Source: Novosphingobium guangzhouense (GTDB lineage Bacteria; Pseudomonadota; Alphaproteobacteria; Sphingomonadales; Sphingomonadaceae). From it: a DNA stretch of 64,000 nt. The position numbers were made by a program, and so were the translations under genes. Each line of letters starts with the position of its first letter. The stretch's first letter is position 1. Positions 1 to 6,907 of this stretch are shown here, piece after piece. Under the pieces are notes generated by a model that saw only the letters and a program-made list of their open reading frames with translations, was not told where the DNA came from and did no database searches. The DNA lies in contig NZ_LYMM01000036.1 in assembly GCF_002896965.1 (NCBI RefSeq), forward strand, positions 1-64,000, written 5' to 3'.

Positions 1-477
1 AGCAACCCGCGCGAGATCCTGACCGACCTCATGCAGTCGGCGACCGTCATGATCGGCAATCACCGCGATATCTCATTGCTGCTGGGCAAGGCATTTTCCG
101 GCGATGGTTCGGACCGTCGGCGCGAAGCCGCGCTGGCCGCCTTCGAGGCATTCCCCAAGCTGCAACTGATCGCCTCCACCGCGCGCCACGTGGTCAATTC
201 CGGCCACCACCGCATCGCCGCGCGCCTCGATGGGCGTGATGGTGCGCACCAGACCAGCGAAGTGGACGTGACCGGCATCGTCGACCGCATCGGCACCGGC
301 GATGCCTTTGCCGCCGGCGTGCTGCACAAGTGGCTGGAGGGCGCCGGACTGGTCGAAACCGCACAGGCCGGGCTCGCCTACACCGTGCTCAAGCACACCG
401 TGCCGGGCGACATGTGCCGCGTCGGCCCCGAAGAACTGAACGCCTTCTCCGCCAGCGGCGGCGACGTAAGAAGGTAA
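1..477 (+). CDS. kdgK: PfkB-family sugar kinase, probably 2-keto-3-deoxygluconate kinase (5' end outside window)
   Basis: The reading frame is open from base 1, so the N-terminal half lies outside the window; about 158 C-terminal residues are visible. They carry the PfkB signature 2 region, RIGTGDAFAAGVLHKWLEG, whose GTGDAF segment holds the anion hole and catalytic Asp. The family phosphorylates sugars with ATP; the upstream piece MIGNHRDISLLLG fits the KDG-kinase subgroup, which acts late in uronate breakdown in the cytoplasm. The GH115 alpha-glucuronidase 9 kb downstream fits a uronate role, but substrate assignment is inference because the sugar-binding half is missing. A hairpin follows the stop directly. 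Confidence 0.75.
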   Translation, partial: SNPREILTDLMQSATVMIGNHRDISLLLGKAFSGDGSDRRREAALAAFEAFPKLQLIASTARHVVNSGHHRIAARLDGRDGAHQTSEVDVTGIVDRIGTGDAFAAGVLHKWLEGAGLVETAQAGLAYTVLKHTVPGDMCRVGPEELNAFSASGGDVRR

Positions 478-508
478 CGCCCCGGCTTCGATCCGGGGCG
501 CTCCTTTC
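478..508 (+). terminator. Rho-independent-like terminator after the sugar kinase
   Basis: An 8-bp perfect GC stem (CGCCCCGG at 478-485 with CCGGGGCG at 493-500) encloses a 7-nt loop and is followed by a short pyrimidine run, CTCCTTTC. It starts at the base after the TAA stop. It probably also serves the convergent aldo/keto reductase gene. Confidence 0.6.
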
Positions 509-523
509 ACAAGTCCGCGGCTG

Positions 524-1393
524 TCACGCGGCCACTACGGCGTCCAGTTCATCGAGGGTATCCTGCGGCAGGTGCAGATCCCCGGCGGCCAGATTTTCGG
601 CAAGGTGTGTAACGCTCGACGTGCCCGGTATCAGCAGCATGTTGCGCTGGCGGGCAAGGAGCCAGGCCAGCGCAAGCTGTAGCGGGCCGACGCCAAGCCT
701 TGCCGCGATCCGGGAAAGCCCGTCCGACTGGATCGGACTGAACCCGCCCAGCGGAAAGAACGGCACGTATGCGATGCCCTGAGCCGCCAGTGCATCCACC
801 AGGGCATCGTCATCGCGGTGGACGAGATTGTACTGGTTTTGCACGCAGACAACGGGTGCGATCTTTTGCGCTTCAGCCACTTGTACGGGCGTCACGTTGC
901 TGAGGCCCAGATGGCGGATCAAGCCTTGTTCACGCAGTCTTGCAAGCGTGGAAAACTGGTCTTCCAGCGGGCCGTCGCTGGGCACGTGGATATCGCCCAT
1001 CAGCCGCAGATTGACCACGTCCAGCTGCTCCAGACCCAGATTGCGCAGATTGTCATGCACCGCCTGCGTCAGCTGAGCCGCGCTCTGCGCCGGGAGCCAG
1101 GATGCATCGTCGCCGCGAACCGCGCCCACCTTGGTCACGATGACCAGATCATCGGCATAGGGGTGCAGCGCTTCACGGATGATCTGGTTGGTGACGTGCG
1201 GGCCGTAAAAATCACTTGTGTCGATATGGTTGACGCCGGCCTCTACCGCGGCACGCAGCACGGCAACCGCGGCGGCGCGATCGCGCGGCGGTCCGAACAC
1301 GCCGGGGCCAGCAAGCTGCATCGCGCCGTAGCCCATCCGGTTGACGGTACGGTCGCCAAGTTGAAAAGTCTTCGCGGGGGGAAGATCGGTCAT
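524..1393 (-). CDS. Aldo/keto reductase family oxidoreductase
   Basis: A 289-residue protein with the (beta/alpha)8 NADPH-dependent aldo/keto reductase fold. Visible motifs are NHIDTSDFYGPH (catalytic Asp and Tyr), the Lys strand LVIVTKVG, and the C-terminal cofactor loop LLIPGTSSVTHLAEN. The length and the FGPPRD insert match the short bacterial AKR subgroup that reduces small aldehydes or sugars in the cytoplasm. I start at 1393 because GGAG lies at good spacing upstream; a longer upstream extension would run into the divergent LysR gene. Transcribed away from the LysR regulator, which probably controls it. Substrate is unknown. Confidence 0.85.
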   Translation of the reverse strand: MTDLPPAKTFQLGDRTVNRMGYGAMQLAGPGVFGPPRDRAAAVAVLRAAVEAGVNHIDTSDFYGPHVTNQIIREALHPYADDLVIVTKVGAVRGDDASWLPAQSAAQLTQAVHDNLRNLGLEQLDVVNLRLMGDIHVPSDGPLEDQFSTLARLREQGLIRHLGLSNVTPVQVAEAQKIAPVVCVQNQYNLVHRDDDALVDALAAQGIAYVPFFPLGGFSPIQSDGLSRIAARLGVGPLQLALAWLLARQRNMLLIPGTSSVTHLAENLAAGDLHLPQDTLDELDAVVAA

Positions 1394-1490
1394 GCGCAAG
1401 TCTCCTGTGAAGGTGCGATCCGCATATGCGCCTGTTGCCAACGATCGATAAGCCGTGCACTCCAGAACAGGCTGTACGGAATCATGCACA
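1394..1490. promoter_or_regulatory. Divergent promoter region between aldo/keto reductase and LysR gene
   Basis: The 97 bp between the two divergent start codons must hold both promoters. LysR proteins usually bind a T-N11-A palindrome in such a gap. I could not single out one convincing box by eye. Confidence 0.4.
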
Positions 1491-2393
1491 ATGGCAAATG
1501 AGCTGGACGACATTTCGGCATTTGTAACCGTGGCGCGCGCGGGCGGTTTTCGGGAGGCTGCGCGGGTATCGGGGGTTTCCGCATCCGGCCTCAGCGAAGC
1601 ACTTCGCCGGCTGGAAACGCGACTGAGCATCCGCCTGTTACACCGCACCACGCGCAGCATCTCGACCACGGAGGCAGGCACGCGGCTGCTCGAACGCCTG
1701 TCCCCCGCGCTGGCGGAGATCGAAGCTGCTCTCGACGCCGTTCATGCCGAGACGGACCAGCCCGCCGGCACCTTGCGCCTCAACGTCCCGGCGAATGTTG
1801 CCCGGACGGTACTTCCCGGCATCCTGCCACCGTTCCTGCGGGCCCATCCGCAGATCCGGGTGGAGGTGACCGTCGAAGACAGCTTCGTCGATATCCTTGC
1901 CTCTGGCGCCGATGCGGGCATCCGTTACGAAGAACGGCTGGAGCAGGACATGATTGCCGTGCCAATCGGACCGCGTGCCCAGCGGATAATCACGGCTGCG
2001 GCCCCTGCCTATCTCGCCGCCCATGGCCGCCCTGCCCATCCCCGCGACCTCCTTGACCACGCCTGCCTGCGCTTGCGCTTCTCCAGCGGCGCAAGGGCGA
2101 CCTGGGAATTCGAGCGTGGCGATGAAGTGATCCGCATCGACCCACCCGGCCCTCTGCTGATCCAGCCCGGATCGGCCTGCGACTTGCTGGTAGAGGCCGC
2201 GGCAGCGGGCCTTGGCGTCGTGCGTCTGTTCGAAGACTGGCTTGCCCCCGCGATGCAGTCAGGAGCGCTGAAACGCATACTTGACGAATGGGATGCGCCG
2301 TTCTCCGGGCCGATGCTGTACTATTCCGGCAGGCGTCAGCTTCCGCCGCCGCTCCGGGCGTTCATCGACTTCACACGCACCCCGCCCGCTTGA
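1491..2393 (+). CDS. LysR-family transcriptional regulator
   Basis: A 300-residue regulator. Residues 5-65 form the winged helix-turn-helix (ISAFVTVARAGGFREAAR, then SGLSEALRRLETRLSIRLL and HRTTRSISTTEAG), followed by the linker helix and a periplasmic-binding-protein-like effector domain. The sequence fits the CrgA/DsdC-like LysR branch often found divergent from oxidoreductases. The start at 1491 places MANELDDISAF at the N terminus, as usual for the family, and shortens the frame by 12 residues compared with the upstream ATG. It probably regulates the adjacent aldo/keto reductase and itself. Confidence 0.9.
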   Translation: MANELDDISAFVTVARAGGFREAARVSGVSASGLSEALRRLETRLSIRLLHRTTRSISTTEAGTRLLERLSPALAEIEAALDAVHAETDQPAGTLRLNVPANVARTVLPGILPPFLRAHPQIRVEVTVEDSFVDILASGADAGIRYEERLEQDMIAVPIGPRAQRIITAAAPAYLAAHGRPAHPRDLLDHACLRLRFSSGARATWEFERGDEVIRIDPPGPLLIQPGSACDLLVEAAAAGLGVVRLFEDWLAPAMQSGALKRILDEWDAPFSGPMLYYSGRRQLPPPLRAFIDFTRTPPA

Positions 2394-2535
2394 TCGTATG
2401 TTCTGCAAATGCCGAACATGACATCGTCCGGATAAAAATAATGTTTCAATAATTTAATCTCCATTGCCGATCGTGACTTGACCTTTGTGCGGCCTCCAAG
2501 ACATGGACAATGCGCGACTACGAAGCGGGGGTTAC

Positions 2536-4266
2536 ATGAAAATCGGTTACTGCGCGGCAAGCGCCATCGCCTTGCTGTGGCTTGCAGGCTGCGGGGGCGG
2601 CGGTTCCGGCGGCGTCGGCAGCACGCCTGCCCCTACTCCGGCCCCCACTCCGGCCCCCACCCCAACTCCGTCGGCCAACTCGACGATGACCGACCTGAAG
2701 GTAAGCCAGTCTTTCACCAGCGATGCCGCGAAACTGACCGGGACCTGGGACCTGGCCAGCGGCACCGCAATCGAAGGAAGCAGCAAGGCTGCGGTCCTGT
2801 CGATCCGGTATGATGCCGCTACCAAGGGGTATACGCTGGTCAGCGAAGCGCGGAACGTGTCGTTCGGCACCACGGATATCGTGTCCCAGGATGCTTATGA
2901 CACCGTCTACCGCCGATCGGACGGAACCAGCAGAGAAAACCTGACACTGGTGAAGCAGCCTTACACCGGGGATACGGCCAGGCGCTATGTCGCGATGGGT
3001 TTCTGGCAGAGCAACACCGTCAGCGACGGTCGCCAGTCGACAGAATTCTCAAGCTTCACCTACGGCCTGCCCACGGTGGCAAATGCCGTCCCGCGCAGCG
3101 GCGCGGCCGCATACGGAATCGACATGTTCGGGCTGGTCACCATGCCCGGCGAAGAACCCGCCTCCATGCAGGGCAGCGGCAAACTCAGCGTCGATTTCAC
3201 GCAAGGCATCTTCACCGCTCAGGCTAACACTACCGAATATGGACTGGTGAGCGGCGCCACCACATCTGGCGGAAGCCTTGAACTGCGCGCCGGTGGCAGC
3301 CTCTCTTCGGGAGACGGCACGTTTTCGGGAACCGCAGTTTACGGCAGCCTCAGTGGCCAGGCGTCGGGCACGATATCTGGCCGGTTCTACGGTCCGGCCG
3401 GCGAGGAACTGGGGGCGACCTTCCAGACCGCCAACGCACAGGGAATGGCCGCTGTGGGATCTCTCGTGGGCGTGCGTGACGCAAGCCTGACTCCGGACGC
3501 CCAGACGATCGCCGCGCTCATGTCCGGGCAGGAAGCGTCTCTTGGCGGCGACGGTAGCGGCAGCGTGCACTGGCTGAACTCGGAAACTTTCGATTTCCAG
3601 GGATCTTCCTCCATGGTCGGCGGCCGCTTCACAATCAACGACAAGATCGCGAGCCGGAACCCCAACTTCACGACTTATGCCAAGACCGGGGACAACGGAT
3701 ACGGCCCCGTTCAGGCGACGCTTGAACTGTACAAGCCGGCCACCACGAACGCCGAACTGACGCTGACGTATTCATCGTTCGGACACTGGGCCGGGACGGG
3801 CGCGGGTGTGTCAACGCGCGATTCCTACTTCACCTATGGCTTCACCACCGGAGCCAACTTCCTGGCGGCGCGAACCGGCAAGGCCAGCTACGAAGGCGTG
3901 GCTTATGGAACCGGAACCAGCTACACCAGCTCGGCACGCTATGACGTGACAGGGACGTCTCGCGTCAACGTCGACTTCGGCGCGCAGACCTTTGGCGGCA
4001 CTCTGGCGCTGGCGGGCACTGAGCGCGCTTCGGGCACAGCGGCCAACTTCGGCAACTATGACATGGCAGGCCAGATTACGGCGCGGAGCTCCAGCCTGCA
4101 GGGCAACATCAACCAGGGAGCCGAAAACCTGGGCGACATTTCGGCCAAGTTCTTCGGACCGGATGCGCAGGAACTGGCCGGCACGTTCTATGTCAACGCA
4201 TCGACTGTCGGGGGCACACCCGAGAATGTCGGTATTTCCGGCGTGATCGCGACCATCCGCAAATAA
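2536..4266 (+). CDS. TbpB-like surface lipoprotein (transferrin-binding-protein-like beta-barrel repeats)
   Basis: A 576-residue lipoprotein. The signal peptide ends in the lipobox LAGC at about residues 15-18, followed by a glycine-rich stretch and a (TPAP)n proline linker, typical of proteins anchored away from the membrane. Two copies of the TbpB C-lobe barrel ending are visible: GRFYGPAGEELGATF near 290 and AKFFGPDAQELAGTF near 550. These are diagnostic of the TbpB beta-barrel family, whose members sit on the outer surface of the outer membrane and can be Slam substrates. The start has a GGGGG ribosome site; the alternative upstream in-frame start gives no signal peptide. The ligand is unknown. 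A Slam-like gene lies 10.5 kb downstream. Confidence 0.75.
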   Translation: MKIGYCAASAIALLWLAGCGGGGSGGVGSTPAPTPAPTPAPTPTPSANSTMTDLKVSQSFTSDAAKLTGTWDLASGTAIEGSSKAAVLSIRYDAATKGYTLVSEARNVSFGTTDIVSQDAYDTVYRRSDGTSRENLTLVKQPYTGDTARRYVAMGFWQSNTVSDGRQSTEFSSFTYGLPTVANAVPRSGAAAYGIDMFGLVTMPGEEPASMQGSGKLSVDFTQGIFTAQANTTEYGLVSGATTSGGSLELRAGGSLSSGDGTFSGTAVYGSLSGQASGTISGRFYGPAGEELGATFQTANAQGMAAVGSLVGVRDASLTPDAQTIAALMSGQEASLGGDGSGSVHWLNSETFDFQGSSSMVGGRFTINDKIASRNPNFTTYAKTGDNGYGPVQATLELYKPATTNAELTLTYSSFGHWAGTGAGVSTRDSYFTYGFTTGANFLAARTGKASYEGVAYGTGTSYTSSARYDVTGTSRVNVDFGAQTFGGTLALAGTERASGTAANFGNYDMAGQITARSSSLQGNINQGAENLGDISAKFFGPDAQELAGTFYVNASTVGGTPENVGISGVIATIRK

Positions 4267-4272
4267 TCCAGT

Positions 4273-4305
4273 CATCCTCTCGTATCGCACCGATACGAGA
4301 GGATG
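4273..4305. terminator. Bidirectional hairpin between lipoprotein gene and GH32 gene
   Basis: A perfect 15-bp inverted repeat (CATCCTCTCGTATCG at 4273-4287 and its complement at 4291-4305) with a 3-nt loop lies between two convergent genes. It lacks a clear T tract, so it may stabilise 3' ends as well as terminate. Confidence 0.6.
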
Positions 4306-4322
4306 CTTCGGCTGGCGTCCTA

Positions 4323-5852
4323 TCAGCGGCTCTTGATTGAGTCCGGCTGAGCCAGTCGCCACACATCCAGCGAACGGATGGTGGCGCTGCCGCCTTCGGC
4401 GCTCACTTCCCAGCGCAAGGGGCCATCTGCGCGAAAGAAGCGATCGGTGATCGTGCGCGTCCCGTCCGCCGCAAAAAGTTCAAGGATGGAACGGTCAACA
4501 AGCAGTCGTAGCGTCACCGGGCCGTTCCCTTGTGGAAGGGTGACGACATGGCGCGCCGCGAAGGCATCGTGGAAATGCGGCCCGGACCGCGTGCGATCGA
4601 CGAATATCTCCCGCGTTGCGGGCGTATAGCCAACGACCGTCTGATATCCTTGCGCGTCGCTGGCAGTGAACGTGATGCGCTCTGCATCAGTGTCTTCAAT
4701 CGTGACCGTCATATCGAAGCTGTCACCGGGATCGAGCGCCCTGGAAGCATTGTCGAGTTTCACGTCGACGAGCCGCTGCACCTTCGTGCGATAACGTTCG
4801 ATTTCACGTACCGGCATCTGCGCAAGGTGCCAATCCTGCCCCTCTCGCTGCAGTGCTAACGCGCGCGGCACGCTCATCAACCCGCGCGCAGGGTAAGTCG
4901 GAATGGCAGAGGCATAGCGCAAATTGGTCGCCCACCCGATCCAGAGACGCCGTCCGTCGGGCGCCTCGTTCCACGATTGCGCGGCATAGAAATCCGCGCC
5001 GGCGTCGGTCCATCGGGGGGTATCCGGCCAGTTGGGCTCAAGCTTGAAACGATGGCCGTCAAACGCGCCGACGAACCATTGCCCCGCCGATCCGCCATCC
5101 GGCCCGCCATCGCCCTGACTGACGCTCAGCACCCAGCGCTTCTCTCCCCGAGCGCCATTGCGAACAGGGAGTTCGAACAGTTCAGGGCATTCCCAGTTGA
5201 TGCTGCGGCTGGACGAAGGGTGGCTGAAATCGCTCTCATGCGTCCATTCCCGCAAGTTGGGCGAGGAATAGAACGAGGCCGCCTTGTCGGTGGCCCGGAC
5301 CACGACCATTACCCAGCGGCGGGTCGGCTCATGCCAGAATACCTTGGGATCGCGGAACTCGGTTGACCCGATATCGATCACTTTGCCGAAACGCGTGAAA
5401 GTGCGGCCACGGTCATTGCTGTAAGCCACGTATTGAGACTGATTGCGCGTCTTCGGATCAAAACCCGTGTAAATCGCGACCATGGCGGGCTTGCCACCCG
5501 TCCCGAAGCCGGACGTGTTCTTCCAATCGATCACCGCACTGCCGGAAAACGCCATGACGTCGGATTCCGGGATGGCGACCGGCAATTCCTTCCAGCTTAT
5601 CAGGTCGCGGCTGACAGCATGACCCCAGCTCATGTGGCCCCAGCGGTCGCCATGAGGGTTATACTGAAAAAACAGGTGATATTCGCCTTCGTAGTACACC
5701 AGCCCGTTCGGATCATTCATCCAGTTTCGCTGTGGGGCAAAGTGAAAGCCGGGGCGCGGGTCCGCCTGCGGCCAGGCCGCCTGCGCAGGCACGGTCGCAA
5801 CGGGGACTAGGGCAGAGCCGCCCAGAAAAGCCAGCATGGCAAGGAAACGCAT
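4323..5852 (-). CDS. Glycoside hydrolase family 32 (secreted levanase/inulinase/invertase type)
   Basis: A 509-residue exported enzyme with signal peptide to about residue 26 (VPAQAA). The GH32 catalytic triad is intact: nucleophile Asp47 in WMNDPNG, transition-state Asp168 in EFRDPKVFW, and acid/base Glu221 in INWECPELFEL. A five-bladed propeller is followed by a C-terminal beta-sandwich ending near RSLDVWRL. The family hydrolyses beta-fructosides (levan, inulin, sucrose). The start at 5852 has a GGGAGA ribosome site and gives the signal peptide; a longer frame to 5915 does not. It lies 59 bp downstream of the GntR regulator, probably co-transcribed. A fructanase beside a GH115/GH2 locus suggests mixed plant-glycan use. 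Confidence 0.92.
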   Translation of the reverse strand: MRFLAMLAFLGGSALVPVATVPAQAAWPQADPRPGFHFAPQRNWMNDPNGLVYYEGEYHLFFQYNPHGDRWGHMSWGHAVSRDLISWKELPVAIPESDVMAFSGSAVIDWKNTSGFGTGGKPAMVAIYTGFDPKTRNQSQYVAYSNDRGRTFTRFGKVIDIGSTEFRDPKVFWHEPTRRWVMVVVRATDKAASFYSSPNLREWTHESDFSHPSSSRSINWECPELFELPVRNGARGEKRWVLSVSQGDGGPDGGSAGQWFVGAFDGHRFKLEPNWPDTPRWTDAGADFYAAQSWNEAPDGRRLWIGWATNLRYASAIPTYPARGLMSVPRALALQREGQDWHLAQMPVREIERYRTKVQRLVDVKLDNASRALDPGDSFDMTVTIEDTDAERITFTASDAQGYQTVVGYTPATREIFVDRTRSGPHFHDAFAARHVVTLPQGNGPVTLRLLVDRSILELFAADGTRTITDRFFRADGPLRWEVSAEGGSATIRSLDVWRLAQPDSIKSR

Positions 5853-5911
5853 CGGTATTCTCTCCCTTGGTCGCCGGGCTGCAAGCACCCGCGCGATCGA
5901 TGTGTCATGCG

Positions 5912-6745
5912 TCACGCCGGAGCAAGCCGGCGCCGCTTTTCGCTGATCTGGCGGCGGGCGCTGGCGATCAGTTCCATTTCGGCAAAGGCCAGAAAATCAT
6001 CGGAAAGCCTTACCAGATGCATCCGCATTGCCGATTGAGCCAGCATGCCGTCCCTGTTTCTCAATGCTTCATAAACCCGCCGGTACTCAGCGGGACGCGG
6101 ATCGCGCCGGACATCCCGGAACGCCTGACAGGATTGCACCGAACCCTCATGCAGATCCCACAGGTGCTCAATGGTGCGGGCGATGAGCGCGTTGCCGGTT
6201 CCACGCGCGATCGCCAGATGAAACTGACGATCCAGCGCCGGTTCCTCCGCATCGGCCGCTGCCCTGCCCTCGATCCGCGCAAGAATGGCCTCCAGACTGT
6301 CAAGCATTCCGTCTGACATTACCCGCGCCGCCAGACCGGCCGCTTGTCCCTCGAACATCAGGCGTGCCTCGATCAGTTCGAATGCGCTTACGTCCGCTTT
6401 CCTCGCAAGCCTTGCCGGGGCCACGCGCTCGGCCACATAGACGCCTGAGCCGCGCCGCACCTCGACCAGATCCTGCATCTCCAGAACCAGCATCGCCTCG
6501 CGAATCGTCGGGCGGCTGACGCCGATCAGGGCGGCAAGGGTGCGTTCTCCCGGCAATCGGGCCCCGGCCGGATAGGCGCTGCCCGATATGTGCTCCTCGA
6601 TCTGACGGGCTACCCGACCATAGAGCTTGGGGTGCGCTGCTTCCGATTGTGGCATTACCAAATGTGCCGACTTACCTGCCGCCCGGCGGCCTCCGCTTTC
6701 CAATAAGCCGAGCCTTTCCGCACTGCCGCCTTCTGCTTTCGTCAT
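5912..6745 (-). CDS. FadR-type GntR transcriptional regulator (FCD domain)
   Basis: A 277-residue regulator. A 30-40-residue N-terminal extension precedes the GntR winged helix (YGRVARQIEEHISG, LPGERTLAALIGVSRPTIRE, MQDLVEVRRGSGVYV), then an all-helical FCD effector domain with likely metal/acid-binding His residues (FHLAIARGTGN, MRMHLVRLSDDF). FCD regulators often sense sugar acids such as uronates. The start at 6745 has GGGG upstream; the internal ATG at 6655 has no ribosome site. It is divergent from the TonB receptor/GH115/GH2 genes, suggesting it represses them and responds to an oligouronide-derived ligand (inference). Confidence 0.88.
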   Translation of the reverse strand: MTKAEGGSAERLGLLESGGRRAAGKSAHLVMPQSEAAHPKLYGRVARQIEEHISGSAYPAGARLPGERTLAALIGVSRPTIREAMLVLEMQDLVEVRRGSGVYVAERVAPARLARKADVSAFELIEARLMFEGQAAGLAARVMSDGMLDSLEAILARIEGRAAADAEEPALDRQFHLAIARGTGNALIARTIEHLWDLHEGSVQSCQAFRDVRRDPRPAEYRRVYEALRNRDGMLAQSAMRMHLVRLSDDFLAFAEMELIASARRQISEKRRRLAPA

Positions 6746-6907
6746 GCATTCGACCCCGACCAGCCTCTGCTTTCCATGATATAGTTGTATATATCAGATA
6801 AATCACTTGATCAATGTTGCCATATGTGTAGCTTCGAATGATCAATCCATTTTCCGGAAATTGGCTGGGTAATCCGGCAAGGAATGGGTTCAGGAGAGGT
6901 GCAACCT
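6746..6907. promoter_or_regulatory. Divergent control region of the glycan-utilisation genes
   Basis: The AT-rich stretch at about 6779-6835 separates gntR from the receptor operon. It contains TTGTATATATCAGATAAATC and a TTGATCAA palindrome near 6808, which are plausible GntR operator and promoter material. A strong AGGAG at 6892-6896 serves the receptor start at 6908. Confidence 0.4.

Noticed and set aside
2401..2425. TGTTC-N10-GAACA inverted repeat upstream of the TbpB-like gene considered as a LexA or Fur box
   Set aside because: Spacing does not match the alphaproteobacterial LexA direct repeat and the sequence lacks Fur-like composition.
6795..6815. TTGATCAA palindrome near gntR considered as a member of the TTGA-N4-TCAA set
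   Set aside because: It has no 4-bp spacer and no matching flanks; more likely part of the GntR control region.
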